The notes below the pieces were generated by a model. The model was given only the letters and a program-made list of their open reading frames with translations. It was not told the DNA's origin and did no database searches. 64,000 bases of DNA from Sneathiella sp036844445 (GTDB lineage: Bacteria > Pseudomonadota > Alphaproteobacteria > Sneathiellales > Sneathiellaceae). Below, in pieces: positions 1 through 9,097 of the stretch; the stretch's first letter is position 1; the number at the start of each line of letters is the position of its first letter. The position numbers and the translations under genes were made by a program. The stretch covers positions 558,001-622,000 of the forward strand of contig NZ_DAIUFV010000002.1 in assembly GCF_036844445.1 (NCBI RefSeq). The letters are read 5' to 3'.

Positions 1-123
1 GCCCTGCCACCCGCCTGCAATAAGGCCGTGATAACCCCCGGGTTCTGCCCGATTCCTGCCCCGACGGCCTGATTGCAGGCTGTCCGATGGGGCGCGTGTC
101 CAAAGCGTGAGGAACAACTCATA

Positions 124-1122
124 ATGTCTCGTATTTTTTCCGGCGTTCAGCCGAGCGGCAACCTGCATCTTGGCAACTATCTCGGTGCGATCCGCAACTT
201 CGTCCGATTGCAACAGGATTATGAGTGCATCTATTGCGCCGTCGATATGCACGCGATCACGGTCTGGCAGAATCCGGACGAGCTGCGCAAAAACACCCGC
301 GAAGTCGCCGCCGCCTATATCGCGGCCGGGGTCGATCCGGAAAAGTCGATCATTTTCGCCCAGAGCAGTGTTCCCGCCCATGCGGAGCTTGCCTGGATCT
401 TCAATTGCGTCGCCCGCCTCGGCTGGCTCAACCGCATGACCCAGTTCAAGGAAAAAGCCGGCAAGAACCGTGAGAACGCCTCCGTCGGCCTTTACGCCTA
501 TCCGAACCTGATGGCGGCCGATATCCTCGTCTATCGCGCGACCCACGTCCCGGTCGGCGAAGATCAGAAGCAGCATCTTGAACTTGCCCGCGATATCGCC
601 CAGAAGTTCAATAATGATTATCACACCGAGACCTTCCCGCTGCCGGAGCCGCTGATTTTCGGCGCGGCAACCCGTGTCATGTCGCTGCGCGATGGCTCCA
701 AGAAGATGTCAAAGTCCGATCCCAGCGATTACTCGCGCATCACCTTCATGGATGACCGGGACAGCATCGCGCTGAAGCTGCGCAAGGCGCGCACCGATCC
801 CGAGCCGCTTCCCGACAATGAGAAAGAGCTGGAGGGGCGCCCCGAGGCGGCCAACCTCGTCGGCATCTATGCGGCGCTTGCCGATCGCACCCGCCAGCAG
901 GTTCTTGAGGAATTCGCCGGTGCGCCCTTCTCCAGCTTCAAACCGGCCCTGACCGATCTCGCAGTTGAGAAGTTCGGCCCGATCGGCGAGGAGATGAAGC
1001 GTCTTGCCGCGAACCCCGATCATGTGGACGCGATCCTGAAAAAAGGCGCCGAGAGAGCCGCTGCGATCGCAAACCCGATCATTCGTGAAGTGAAGGATGT
1101 CGTCGGATTCCTGCAGCCGTAA
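124..1122 (+). CDS. trpS: Tryptophanyl-tRNA synthetase
   Basis: Class I aminoacyl-tRNA synthetase that charges tRNA-Trp in the cytoplasm. The 332-residue protein opens with SRIFSGVQPSGNLHLGNYLGA, containing the HIGH-type motif (HLGN), and carries the KMSKS loop as KKMSKSDPS near residue 200. The length matches bacterial TrpS. An upstream in-frame start at 73 exists, but the ATG at 124 follows a GAGGAAC ribosome-binding site and begins at the conserved family N-terminus. The 123 bases before it hold no recognisable gene. Confidence 0.97.
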   Translation: MSRIFSGVQPSGNLHLGNYLGAIRNFVRLQQDYECIYCAVDMHAITVWQNPDELRKNTREVAAAYIAAGVDPEKSIIFAQSSVPAHAELAWIFNCVARLGWLNRMTQFKEKAGKNRENASVGLYAYPNLMAADILVYRATHVPVGEDQKQHLELARDIAQKFNNDYHTETFPLPEPLIFGAATRVMSLRDGSKKMSKSDPSDYSRITFMDDRDSIALKLRKARTDPEPLPDNEKELEGRPEAANLVGIYAALADRTRQQVLEEFAGAPFSSFKPALTDLAVEKFGPIGEEMKRLAANPDHVDAILKKGAERAAAIANPIIREVKDVVGFLQP

Positions 1123-1209
1123 CCGCGGGGCCGCTTGTAAGTCCAAGCAGGCGACATACATTTCACTTCACAGCGTGACACGATCATTACCTCGCAACGG
1201 GGCGGCAAA

Positions 1210-2199
1210 ATGAGTGAAATTGGCAACAACAGCACGGAACCAAAGCGAATTGGCCGCGGCGCTGAGGCGCTCAAGGCGGGCGCAAGACGGAGCTGGAAAC
1301 CGATCCTGCTGATCCTTATCCTCATTCTGCTGCTGTATTACCCGATCGGCATGCTGATTGCCCATAAAGTGGACGATGACACGGAATTCGTCCCGACCGG
1401 CACCAACGCGGTCGCCGGCGGCAGCCATGCCGTCAACATGATGGCGGGGCTGATCGACCGGGAAATCAACGTCAACGGCTGGACGGCAAATGATCCGTTT
1501 TTTATGCCCTCCTCGGCTCTCGACAACATGCCGAACTATCAGCAGGGCATCATTTCCGCCCTCGCCCGTTTCAGCTTCGAGCTGACCGATCAGATCGGCC
1601 GGACGCGCGGCTCCAGCCAGACCGACCCGGACCTTCAGGAGGCGGCCGGACTGCTCCAGTATTCCGGCACGAAATGGGCATGGGATCCGACCGTTTCCCT
1701 GATGCCGACAGCTTCCTCGGAAGAGCAGTATCAGAAGGCGCGCGGCTCGCTGATCAACTACAACAAGCGGCTCGCGAGCGGAAATGCCGTCTTCGAACGG
1801 CGCGCCGACAACCTGCTTGCGACGCTTGACCGGATTTCTCTCGACATCGGGTCCTCGACCGCAACCATCGACCGGCATATTCAGGAGCATTCCGGCGAGG
1901 TCATCGACTTTCAGGCCGACGATATTTTTTACGGCGTGAAAGGGCAGGCGTATGGCTACTACATGCTGCTGAAAGCGCTGTCGCAGGATTATGAAAGCCT
2001 GATCCGGGAGCGGAATCTCACCAATGCATGGAACCAGATGCTCGGTAGCCTGAAGGCCGTCGTTGACCTTGACCCCATGGTTGTCGCGAACGGCGCGCCC
2101 GGCTCCCAACTCCTGCCTAACCATCTGGCGGCGCAGGGATTCTACGTCCTTCGGGCGCGTACACAGCTTCAGGAAATCAGCAACATTCTCTTGAAATAG
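1210..2199 (+). CDS. DUF2333 family inner-membrane protein
   Basis: A 329-residue protein that I recognise as DUF2333, a proteobacterial family of unknown function. One hydrophobic segment (about residues 33-53, rich in I and L) follows a basic N-terminus. The rest looks like a soluble periplasmic domain, so a single-pass type II topology is likely. The sequence includes the family's conserved region around the NMMAGLIDREINVNGWTAND stretch. It lies between trpS and a universal stress protein. No enzymatic motif is visible. Confidence 0.8.
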   Translation: MSEIGNNSTEPKRIGRGAEALKAGARRSWKPILLILILILLLYYPIGMLIAHKVDDDTEFVPTGTNAVAGGSHAVNMMAGLIDREINVNGWTANDPFFMPSSALDNMPNYQQGIISALARFSFELTDQIGRTRGSSQTDPDLQEAAGLLQYSGTKWAWDPTVSLMPTASSEEQYQKARGSLINYNKRLASGNAVFERRADNLLATLDRISLDIGSSTATIDRHIQEHSGEVIDFQADDIFYGVKGQAYGYYMLLKALSQDYESLIRERNLTNAWNQMLGSLKAVVDLDPMVVANGAPGSQLLPNHLAAQGFYVLRARTQLQEISNILLK

Positions 2200-2251
2200 C
2201 CGCGCGGATAGTGGCAGGATAAATTCCATCTGACAAATTGACGGAGCCTTT

Positions 2252-2737
2252 ATGCCGGAAAAAGCCCCGACTGGTGTGCGCAACAAGTTTCTTGTCGTCG
2301 TCGATGAGACGCCGGAATGCAAGTCCGCGATCCGGTTTGCAAGCCGCCGCGCCTGGCACGTCGGCGGCGGGGTGATCCTGCTTTATGTCATCGAGCCACC
2401 GGAATTCCAGCACTGGATGGGGGTGGAGCAGGCAATGCGCGATGAGGCCCGCGAGGCGGCCGAGGAAATTCTTCAGGCGCTGGCCGAGGAAATCCAGCGC
2501 GAGACAACGATTGTCCCGGAATTTGTGATCCGGGAAGGCTCGACGAAGGAACAGGTGCTCGCGCTGATCGAGGAGGATACCGACATTCGCGTTCTTGTTC
2601 TGGCCGCCTCCCCCGATTCCGGCGGCCCCGGCCCGCTGATTAAAAGCCTCGTTTTCGAAATGTCCGGCACCTTCGCAATCCCCATCACCGTCGTGCCCGG
2701 CAATCTCACCGCCCGCCAGCTCGACGCCGTTACCTGA
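2252..2737 (+). CDS. Universal stress protein, UspA family
   Basis: A 161-residue single Usp domain starting with the typical beta strand NKFLVVVDETPECKSAIRFA and ending with a strand like IPITVVPG. Usp proteins bind ATP or AMP and are induced by stress, but no specific role can be assigned. The nucleotide-binding glycine loop is not the textbook G-x2-G-x9-G-S/T; the corresponding stretch reads ASPDSGGPGPLIKSLV, so ATP binding is uncertain. It starts 52 bases after the DUF2333 gene and may be cotranscribed with it. Confidence 0.85.
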   Translation: MPEKAPTGVRNKFLVVVDETPECKSAIRFASRRAWHVGGGVILLYVIEPPEFQHWMGVEQAMRDEAREAAEEILQALAEEIQRETTIVPEFVIREGSTKEQVLALIEEDTDIRVLVLAASPDSGGPGPLIKSLVFEMSGTFAIPITVVPGNLTARQLDAVT

Positions 2738-2912
2738 GCATTTCAGCCCATGCGCGTCAGCGAGACCAGTTCCCCGATGCTTGACTTCGCCCTTAATCAT
2801 TCTCATATAGCCATCGCTCACGGCGGCGGTTGCCATATGGGATACAAGGGATGCAAAGCTGATGGCCGGCGGAACGGATGATCCGCGCGCAAGGCCATAT
2901 CCGGTAAGTAAT

Positions 2913-3830
2913 ATGCAGTTTCTCAAATCCGGCTTCAGATCAGGTAAGCTCGCGACCTGCGCGGGGCTTCTGCTGATTGTCTTTTACATCATACCCGAAT
3001 TTTTCGGCGGCGTGCGCGATGTGCCGATTTCGTCCCCTTTAAGCGACGGCGCGCAGCTTGGCGAGACGGTGGATCTGGCGAGCCTCGATGAGGTGTTCGC
3101 CGCCCTCGACTACCACCTGGATGATGTTCGCAATGGCCAGCCGGTCCCGCGCCTTTACGTCGATCAGGTTCCCGTCGATATCGACAGCGTCCCCGATGTC
3201 GACAAACGAAAAGATACCTTCATCAAGCTCGTGCTGCCGTTGATCCTGAGCGTCAATGAGCGAATCGCGGCGCAGCGCGAAAGGCTGACAGCGCTTCTCG
3301 ACGCCAAGGTCACGGGCCGGACGCTGGCTGCCGCCGATCGGCACTGGCTCGATAACCTGGCCGCGCGCTACCGCACGGATCCCGACGATCCCTTTGCGCT
3401 GCTGGACAGGGTTGATGCCGTTCCGGTCTCGCTTGCGCTTGCGCAGGCGATCGAGGAATCGGGCTGGGGCGCTTCCCGTTTCGCCCGCGAAGGCAATGCC
3501 CTCTTCGGACAGCGCATCTGGACCGGGGAACAGGGGCTGGCGCCGGAGAAACGGGCAGAGGATGCCACCTACATGGTAAGGCGCTTTGATAGCATTGCCG
3601 ATTCGATTTCCGCCTATATTCACAACCTTAACACCCATCCCGCCTATGAGGAATTCCGCCGCGCACGCGCCGAATTGCAGGATCATTCGGCGAGCGGGCC
3701 GGACAGTCTCGGGCTTGTCGCCACGCTCCGGGGGTATTCGGAAAAAGGGATGGAATATGTGAACAACCTGCGCCTGCTCATCAGCAGCAACCGATTGCAG
3801 GACTTTGAAGCGGCGGAACTTGCGCGCTGA
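2913..3830 (+). CDS. Glucosaminidase-fold (Bax-like) membrane-anchored protein
   Basis: The C-terminal half carries the lysozyme-like signature of the Bax/FlgJ/mannosyl-glycoprotein glucosaminidase fold: ALAQAIEESGWGASRFAREGNALFGQ, with the putative catalytic Glu in AIEESGWG. An N-terminal hydrophobic segment (about residues 12-30 from this start) should anchor it in the inner membrane facing the periplasm, where it would act on peptidoglycan. The start at 2913 puts that segment near the N-terminus. An in-frame start at 2862 is also possible. It is a probable cell-wall hydrolase, but the activity is inferred from the fold only. Confidence 0.78.
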   Translation: MQFLKSGFRSGKLATCAGLLLIVFYIIPEFFGGVRDVPISSPLSDGAQLGETVDLASLDEVFAALDYHLDDVRNGQPVPRLYVDQVPVDIDSVPDVDKRKDTFIKLVLPLILSVNERIAAQRERLTALLDAKVTGRTLAAADRHWLDNLAARYRTDPDDPFALLDRVDAVPVSLALAQAIEESGWGASRFAREGNALFGQRIWTGEQGLAPEKRAEDATYMVRRFDSIADSISAYIHNLNTHPAYEEFRRARAELQDHSASGPDSLGLVATLRGYSEKGMEYVNNLRLLISSNRLQDFEAAELAR

Positions 3831-3949
3831 CGGGGCGGGACGGCCAACTCGCCCTGCATCCCCCGCATTGAGCGATATAATCCCCTCGCAAAATCGTCCC
3901 TGATGTGAAACTATCGCATCGAACCTGACGGACTCTATGGGGAGGGGAG

Positions 3950-4717
3950 ATGGACCGGCTGAAGAATAAAACCGCCATCATTACAGGCGCCGCCGCCGGG
4001 ATCGGACTTGCGACGACGCGACGTTTCATTGACGAAGGCGCTTTCGTCATCATGACGGACATCAATCGGGATGCAGGCACCGCGGCCTCCGCAGAGTTTG
4101 GCGACCGGGCCACATTTCTCCCCCATGACGTCGCGCGTGAAGACGACTGGGAGAAGGTGATGGCGGCGGCGCAGGAGAGAGGCGGGCCGGATATCCTCGT
4201 AAATAATGCGGGCATCCTCTCCCTCGGCGATCGCCAGACGATTGAGGATACCGATCTTGAACACTGGCGCGCGATCCAGCGTGTGAATGTCGAGGGTGTC
4301 TTTCTCGGTTGCAAGGCGGCCATCAGGGCGATGAAAAGCCGGAGCGGCGCGATCGTCAATGTGTCCTCCATCGCCGCTCTTATCGCAACGCCGTCGCTTG
4401 CGGCATACGGCGCATCGAAGGCCGCCGTGCGCCAGCTCACCCAGACGGTCGCGCTCCATGCCGCGCAGAAACGCTACAACATCCGCTGCAACTCCGTACA
4501 TCCCGATCCGGTTCGCACCGATATGGGCGATGCATTAATGGGCATGTATGGCGGCGATGTCGCAAAAGGCTGGGACAACATCGGCGGCCTTGTCCCCGTG
4601 AACAAGCCGAGCGAGCCACTCGATATCGCCAACGCCATTCTGTTTCTCGCATCAGACGAAGCACGCCATGTTACCGGCGCGCAACTCGTGATCGACGGCG
4701 GAACAACGGCCATCTAG
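3950..4717 (+). CDS. Short-chain dehydrogenase/reductase
   Basis: A 255-residue classical SDR. It has the NAD(P)-binding TGAAAGIG at residues 12-19, NNAG at 85-88, catalytic Ser in NVSS near 139-140, and Y153-x3-K157. An Asp at the end of the second strand (MTDINR) favours NAD(H). The substrate is unknown, and the sequence resembles the cyclopentanol and 3-hydroxyacyl-CoA type SDRs. It is followed 25 bases later by an Ldh2-type dehydrogenase, so the two are likely an operon acting on a hydroxy acid or alcohol. Strong GGGGAGGGGAG ribosome-binding site. Confidence 0.9.
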   Translation: MDRLKNKTAIITGAAAGIGLATTRRFIDEGAFVIMTDINRDAGTAASAEFGDRATFLPHDVAREDDWEKVMAAAQERGGPDILVNNAGILSLGDRQTIEDTDLEHWRAIQRVNVEGVFLGCKAAIRAMKSRSGAIVNVSSIAALIATPSLAAYGASKAAVRQLTQTVALHAAQKRYNIRCNSVHPDPVRTDMGDALMGMYGGDVAKGWDNIGGLVPVNKPSEPLDIANAILFLASDEARHVTGAQLVIDGGTTAI

Positions 4718-4742
4718 AAAGCAGAACGACAAGGAAAATAAA

Positions 4743-5789
4743 ATGCGCGTCAATCACAACGACCTTCGCAATTTCGTCGCCGCGATTTTCAAGTCCGCCG
4801 GCAGCAGCGCGGACGAAGCCGCCATCGTCGCCAATCATCTCGTGCTCGCCAACTTGTCAGGTCACGACAGCCACGGCGTCGGCATGGTGCCGCGCTATGT
4901 CGAGAATATCCGCAATGGTTATCTGCGTCTCAACGAGCATGTGGAGCTTGTGAAGCGCGACGGCTCGATTCTCGTCTTCGATGGCCACGCCGGCTTCGGG
5001 CAGGTCGTCGCCCGCGAAGCGACCGAGCAAACGATTGCCGCCGCAAAGCAGAGCGGCCTCGCCCTTTCGGCGCTCCGCAACGCCCACCATATCGGCCGCG
5101 TTGGCAGCTACGGGGAGCAATGCGCGGATGCTGGATTGGTCTCCATTCACTTTGTCAATGTCGTCGGGCATCACGGGATCGTCGCGCCGCATCGGGGGGC
5201 CGATGCGCGCTATGGGACCAACCCGATCTGCATCACCCTCCCCGACACTCGAGACGAGCCGCGCATCGTGCTTGATTTCGCTACCAGCAAGGTTGCGCTC
5301 GGCAAGGTGCGTGTCGCCCACAACAGCGGCAAGCGGCTTGACGAGGGATTGCTGATCGACCGCGAGGGCAACGCGAGCGTCGATCCCTCCGTCATGTTCG
5401 AGGGGGAAGAGACAGGCGCGCTGCTGCCGATGGCGGATCACAAGGGCTATGGCCTTGCGCTGATGTGTGAGCTGCTGACGGGCGCGATCGGCGGCGGCGG
5501 GACTATTCAGCCGGCCAATATCCGCGACACCCGCATTATCAACAATATGCTTTCTATCGTCATTGATCCCGCCCGGCTCACCGACACCGACTATATCGCC
5601 AGCGAGATGAAGGCGATGTGCGATTATGTCCGCGCCTCGCCGCCCCGCAAAGGCTTTGGCAACGTCCTCGTCCCCGGCGATCCGGAACGTGCGGCGCGGC
5701 GGGAGCGCGAGGCGAACGGCATCGAGATCGACGCGGAAAGCTGGCGGCAGATTGTTGCCGCCGGTCAGCACTTCGATATCGCGCCGTAG
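4743..5789 (+). CDS. Malate/L-lactate dehydrogenase (Ldh2) family oxidoreductase
   Basis: A 348-residue member of the Ldh2 (YbiC/ComC/AllD) family of NAD(P)-dependent 2-hydroxyacid dehydrogenases, which differ in fold from ordinary LDH. Family signatures include SGHDSHGVGMVPRY near residues 38-53, ALRNAHHIGRVGSYGE near 110-125, and GTNPICITLP. The substrate (malate, ureidoglycolate, sulfolactate and others in the family) cannot be decided. It sits directly after the SDR gene and is convergent with an HpcH-type aldolase, suggesting breakdown of a hydroxy or oxo diacid. Confidence 0.88.
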   Translation: MRVNHNDLRNFVAAIFKSAGSSADEAAIVANHLVLANLSGHDSHGVGMVPRYVENIRNGYLRLNEHVELVKRDGSILVFDGHAGFGQVVAREATEQTIAAAKQSGLALSALRNAHHIGRVGSYGEQCADAGLVSIHFVNVVGHHGIVAPHRGADARYGTNPICITLPDTRDEPRIVLDFATSKVALGKVRVAHNSGKRLDEGLLIDREGNASVDPSVMFEGEETGALLPMADHKGYGLALMCELLTGAIGGGGTIQPANIRDTRIINNMLSIVIDPARLTDTDYIASEMKAMCDYVRASPPRKGFGNVLVPGDPERAARREREANGIEIDAESWRQIVAAGQHFDIAP

Positions 5790-5816
5790 TCACCCGCCTG
5801 GCGCCAGACGGCGACC

Positions 5817-5832
5817 GTGTTATATATAACAC
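5817..5832. promoter_or_regulatory. Perfect 16-bp palindrome GTGTTATATATAACAC
   Basis: A perfect dyad with no spacer lies in the 58-bp gap between the convergent Ldh2-type and HpcH-type genes. It has the look of an operator for a dimeric regulator such as the GntR family, but its position between two gene ends is odd for that. It is too AT-rich and lacks the T-run of a normal terminator. Confidence 0.35.
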
Positions 5833-5847
5833 TAGTACGCTGAATAT

Positions 5848-6618
5848 TTACTTTTTCACGGCGGAAAGGAGATTTCGCGCGCCGGAGAGCACGAGATCCG
5901 TATCGCTCGCACAGAGCAGGAAGTCGTAGCCTTCCGCAAACAGATCATTGGTCTGCTCCGCGCCCTTCGAAATACAGCCGAGATAGGCGGGGCTTGCCTT
6001 GATCCGATCACGCGCCTCGGTCAGCAGCGCCTTCACCTCCGGATCATTGAACTGGCCGAGCTTCCTGATGCTGCCCGAGAGGTCATTGGGCCCGATAAAG
6101 AGCATGTCGATTCCATCAACGGCGGCGATGCTTTCGATATTCTCCACGCCTTCCTTCGTCTCGATCTGGCAGATGATCATCAGATCATCGACGAGATTTT
6201 CAAGATAAGCGCGGGCAAAGCGGCCGTAGGTGCCGCCGCGGGCCGCCCCAATGCCGGCGCTCCGGATCCCGTGCGGCGGATAGCGACAGGCGGCGACGAC
6301 CGCCCTTGCCTCCTCCGCCGTGCTGACGGACGGCACCATGATGCCGTCCATACCGGTATCCAGCGCGCGCTTGATCAGCACCGTGTCATTCCACGGCACG
6401 CGCATCAGAACGGGCGCATCGCCGACGCACCGCACGGCGCGATACTGGTGGATCGCCATCTCCAGGCTGCCCGATCCGTGCTCGTGATCGATCATCACGG
6501 CATCGAACCCCGCGGCGCCGATAATTTCGGCCATATCCGGCGAGTTGGAGAAAAGCCAGCAGGCCGTCGTCTTTTCGCCGGCCCTCAGCTTCTCTTTCAG
6601 TTTTCGCGCAAAACTCAT
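5848..6618 (-). CDS. HpcH/HpaI family aldolase
   Basis: A 256-residue class II (metal-dependent) pyruvate aldolase of the HpcH/HpaI/citrate lyase beta family. Visible family motifs are AGFDAVMIDHEHGSG (about residues 36-50), QIETKEGVENI (metal-ligand Glu) and LFIGPNDLSGS (metal-ligand Asp). Relatives cleave 4-hydroxy-2-oxo acids to pyruvate plus an aldehyde, or act on 2-dehydro-3-deoxyglucarate. It is convergent with the SDR/Ldh2 pair, which suggests a shared hydroxy-acid theme but not a shared transcript. The polysaccharide deacetylase lies 36 bases upstream on the same strand. Confidence 0.88.
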   Translation of the reverse strand: MSFARKLKEKLRAGEKTTACWLFSNSPDMAEIIGAAGFDAVMIDHEHGSGSLEMAIHQYRAVRCVGDAPVLMRVPWNDTVLIKRALDTGMDGIMVPSVSTAEEARAVVAACRYPPHGIRSAGIGAARGGTYGRFARAYLENLVDDLMIICQIETKEGVENIESIAAVDGIDMLFIGPNDLSGSIRKLGQFNDPEVKALLTEARDRIKASPAYLGCISKGAEQTNDLFAEGYDFLLCASDTDLVLSGARNLLSAVKK

Positions 6619-6654
6619 TAACTCTCTCCCTTATTATTTTTTTAAAATGGCCCG

Positions 6655-7695
6655 TCAGTTGGGAATATAGAACAGCGATCCGAACCAGCGCCAGCGCCGT
6701 TCCGGGCCAAGCAGCGTACAGTTGATCCGCCCGCGCCCGGATTTGAATGCCGTCGACAGCCGGATCTCGATGCGCGAATTACCAATGATCTCGATGGGGA
6801 CCGCGCCACCTGTCTGACTGGACGAGAAGCAGGACAGGCCGGAGAGGTTTCCGTAATCCTCGGTGAGCGTGAAACCAAACGGCGGCGGATTGCGCTTCAG
6901 AACGTTATCGGACGGCGTCACATCCGTCACCCGAAGCGGCAGGGCGTTGGCGGCAAGCCGGAAGCGGCCGATCCCGCCGTAATTTTCGCTCATCGCAAAG
7001 CGGGGCAGTTCCAGCCTGTCATGCCCCGAATAGGCGACGCCGGATTGCTGGCCGAATGCGGCCTTGAATCCGAGCCTGCGGATAACCGACTTCACCTCGC
7101 TGCCATATTCACCGTAGGGATAAGCGAAAATCGCCGGGACGAACCCGAGTTCCTCCTGGTAGCGTTCGTTGGCGAGCTTGATATCGGCTTCGATCTCTGC
7201 CGCGCTGAGGGCCGGCAAATGCGCATGCGAATAGGTGTGATGGCCGAAATGCACGCCGCCATCGCGAAGTTCGCGAAGCTGATCCCACGTCATCATGCCG
7301 GGATACTGTTTGTCGACCCCTTCGACGGCGACAAAGACGGTGAACGGCAGATTGGCCTCCCGCAGCATCGGCCAGGCGACATCATAGACCGAACGATAGG
7401 CATCATCCATGGTGAGCGCCACCGTGCGATCGGGCAACGGCTGCCCGCTTTCCAGCCGGTCGACAATCTCGTTGAGCGGCAGAACGGTATAGGGACCGCT
7501 TTTTAACTCCTCGATATGCTCACGGAACTGATCGATCCTGATATTGGTGGCGGCATACTTGTCCTCGCCGAAGCGGTGATACATGATCACGCTGGCCCAG
7601 TCGGCGGCCATCGCCCTGTCCGCGCCATGCAGCATCGCAAGACAGAGAGATATCGCGCCACAAGCCGCCATAACCCCTTTTCTTATATGTTTCAT
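6655..7695 (-). CDS. Polysaccharide deacetylase (NodB domain), exported
   Basis: A 346-residue exported protein with an N-terminal signal peptide (basic MKHIRKG, hydrophobic core to about residue 25, AMA cleavage region). The NodB domain contains VALTMDDAYRSVYD (catalytic Asp pair) and VHFGHHTYSHAHL (metal-binding H-x3-4-H). Family members remove N- or O-acetyl groups from chitin-like polymers, peptidoglycan or exopolysaccharide. A C-terminal extension of about 100 residues has no motif I recognise. Substrate unknown; it probably acts in the periplasm. Confidence 0.87.
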   Translation of the reverse strand: MKHIRKGVMAACGAISLCLAMLHGADRAMAADWASVIMYHRFGEDKYAATNIRIDQFREHIEELKSGPYTVLPLNEIVDRLESGQPLPDRTVALTMDDAYRSVYDVAWPMLREANLPFTVFVAVEGVDKQYPGMMTWDQLRELRDGGVHFGHHTYSHAHLPALSAAEIEADIKLANERYQEELGFVPAIFAYPYGEYGSEVKSVIRRLGFKAAFGQQSGVAYSGHDRLELPRFAMSENYGGIGRFRLAANALPLRVTDVTPSDNVLKRNPPPFGFTLTEDYGNLSGLSCFSSSQTGGAVPIEIIGNSRIEIRLSTAFKSGRGRINCTLLGPERRWRWFGSLFYIPN

Positions 7696-7713
7696 TGGTT
7701 CATCAGCCTGTTG

Positions 7714-8292
7714 TTACGCGTCGCTCGTCCCCATCATCCGGCTCCCCGCCGCCTTGTCGGAAAGCGTAGGGTATCGACGAGGTTTAAACAATTGGTAATG
7801 CCACCATTCATTTCTGTAAAAATCCCAGTCCGCCGCCGTCATCAGGCCGAGCAGGATGGCGCGGTTGCGCTGCGCGTCAGCGGAAATATCGAGCGCGCCG
7901 TGGAAGGACGCCGTCGTCATGGCATCGAACCCGGTTCCCATATCGAGCTCTGCGCCGCTGCCGTCGATCAGCGTGAGGTCGATGGCCGCGCCGCGTGAAT
8001 GGGGTGAGCCGTTCGCGGGGTGCGAGAGGAAATCCGCATTTGGCGTATGATCCCAGAGCGCCTGCACCGCTTCGGTCGGGCGGAAGGCGTCGAAGATCTT
8101 GAAGCGAAGGCCGATGGCCGCGGCGAGATCAATGGCGCGGCGGAGCTTCTCCGCCGCTTCCAGATTGAGATAGCAGGCGGCCCGGCGATAAATGGGCGCG
8201 CCGGTAAAATTATTTGCGCCGGCGTAGCGGATATCCAGCTCCACATCGAACCGATCAGGGGTGATTTCCGTTAACATCTCATTCAGGGGCAT
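7714..8292 (-). CDS. D-alanyl-D-alanine dipeptidase, VanX/DdpX family
   Basis: A 192-residue zinc dipeptidase of peptidase family M15D. It has the SPHSRGAAIDL motif (zinc ligands H98 and D105), the NEWWHY motif (E162 catalytic base, H165 zinc ligand) and the conserved FDAFRP with R71. No signal peptide is visible, so it is cytoplasmic and probably recycles D-Ala-D-Ala from peptidoglycan. The vancomycin-resistance partners (VanH, VanA) are absent here. It lies upstream of the deacetylase on the same strand, and both concern the cell envelope. Confidence 0.9.
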   Translation of the reverse strand: MPLNEMLTEITPDRFDVELDIRYAGANNFTGAPIYRRAACYLNLEAAEKLRRAIDLAAAIGLRFKIFDAFRPTEAVQALWDHTPNADFLSHPANGSPHSRGAAIDLTLIDGSGAELDMGTGFDAMTTASFHGALDISADAQRNRAILLGLMTAADWDFYRNEWWHYQLFKPRRYPTLSDKAAGSRMMGTSDA

Positions 8293-8383
8293 CTTGAACC
8301 TGCTGACTTGAAATCAGGCGGCAGAGAGCGTAACACTCTTTGCCATCAAGAACCTACATGGCCCCAATAGCGAAGGCAACAGA

Positions 8384-9097
8384 ATGAAGATACTGGCGTT
8401 TGACACAGCCATGAACGCCTGTTCCGTCGCGCTCCTCGATGGGGCGGATGTGTGTGCGCATATTCATGAGAAACGACGCCGCGGTCACGCGGAAGCGCTG
8501 TTGCCGATGATCGAATCAGTGCTGCGGGACAGCGGTTTCAGCTACGACATGCTCGATATGATTGCCGTTTCGGTCGGGCCCGGGACCTTCACCGGGCTCC
8601 GGATCGGCCTTGCCGCCGCGCGGGGTATGGCGCTTGCGGCCGGGAAGCCGCTTCTAGGCATCACGTCGCTGGAGGCGCTTGCCGCATCGGTGCCGGTTGA
8701 ACTCGCCGCGGGGCGTCCTGTCGCCGTTGCGTCCGATGCCCGCCGGGGCGAGATTTATCTACAGATTTTTGATCGGCTTGACGGCGCGCCGATGATCGCG
8801 CCCCGGACAGAAGCCATGGCGATACGGCCGGAAGAGGCGTTATCCCGTCTCGGCGAGCGGCCTGCCGTTATCATCGGCTCGGGCGCGCCGCTCCTTGCCG
8901 AACTCGCGGAGTTTGACGGCGATCTCTGGCACATTCCCGATCTCGACCCCGATCCGGACGCGCTCCACCTCGCCCGCCTTGCCGCGGCGCGCGGTCTCCC
9001 TGCCCCTGATGCCCCGCCTCCTGCGCCCGTCTATCTCCGCGCCCCGGACGCCAAGCTTCCGGGCGGCGTCGATTACCTGCCTGCAAATGACGGCTGA
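8384..9097 (+). CDS. tsaB: tRNA threonylcarbamoyladenosine biosynthesis protein TsaB
   Basis: A 237-residue inactive paralogue of TsaD that scaffolds the TsaBDE complex for the t6A37 modification of ANN-decoding tRNAs. It begins MKILAFDTAMNACSVALLDG, with the ASKHA-type phosphate-1 loop, and contains VGPGTFTGLRIGLAAARGMAL, the most conserved TsaB stretch. It overlaps the rimI start by 11 bases, which indicates translational coupling, as is common in alphaproteobacteria. Confidence 0.95.
   Translation: MKILAFDTAMNACSVALLDGADVCAHIHEKRRRGHAEALLPMIESVLRDSGFSYDMLDMIAVSVGPGTFTGLRIGLAAARGMALAAGKPLLGITSLEALAASVPVELAAGRPVAVASDARRGEIYLQIFDRLDGAPMIAPRTEAMAIRPEEALSRLGERPAVIIGSGAPLLAELAEFDGDLWHIPDLDPDPDALHLARLAAARGLPAPDAPPPAPVYLRAPDAKLPGGVDYLPANDG

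Noticed and set aside
1..123. Tail of a gene entering from the left edge
   Set aside because: One frame is open to a TGA at 70-72, but 23 codons with no recognisable family sequence are not enough to call a gene.
7714..8292. Vancomycin-resistance gene cluster
   Set aside because: The VanX-like dipeptidase is isolated; no VanH, VanA/B ligase or VanRS genes are nearby, so a recycling role is more likely.
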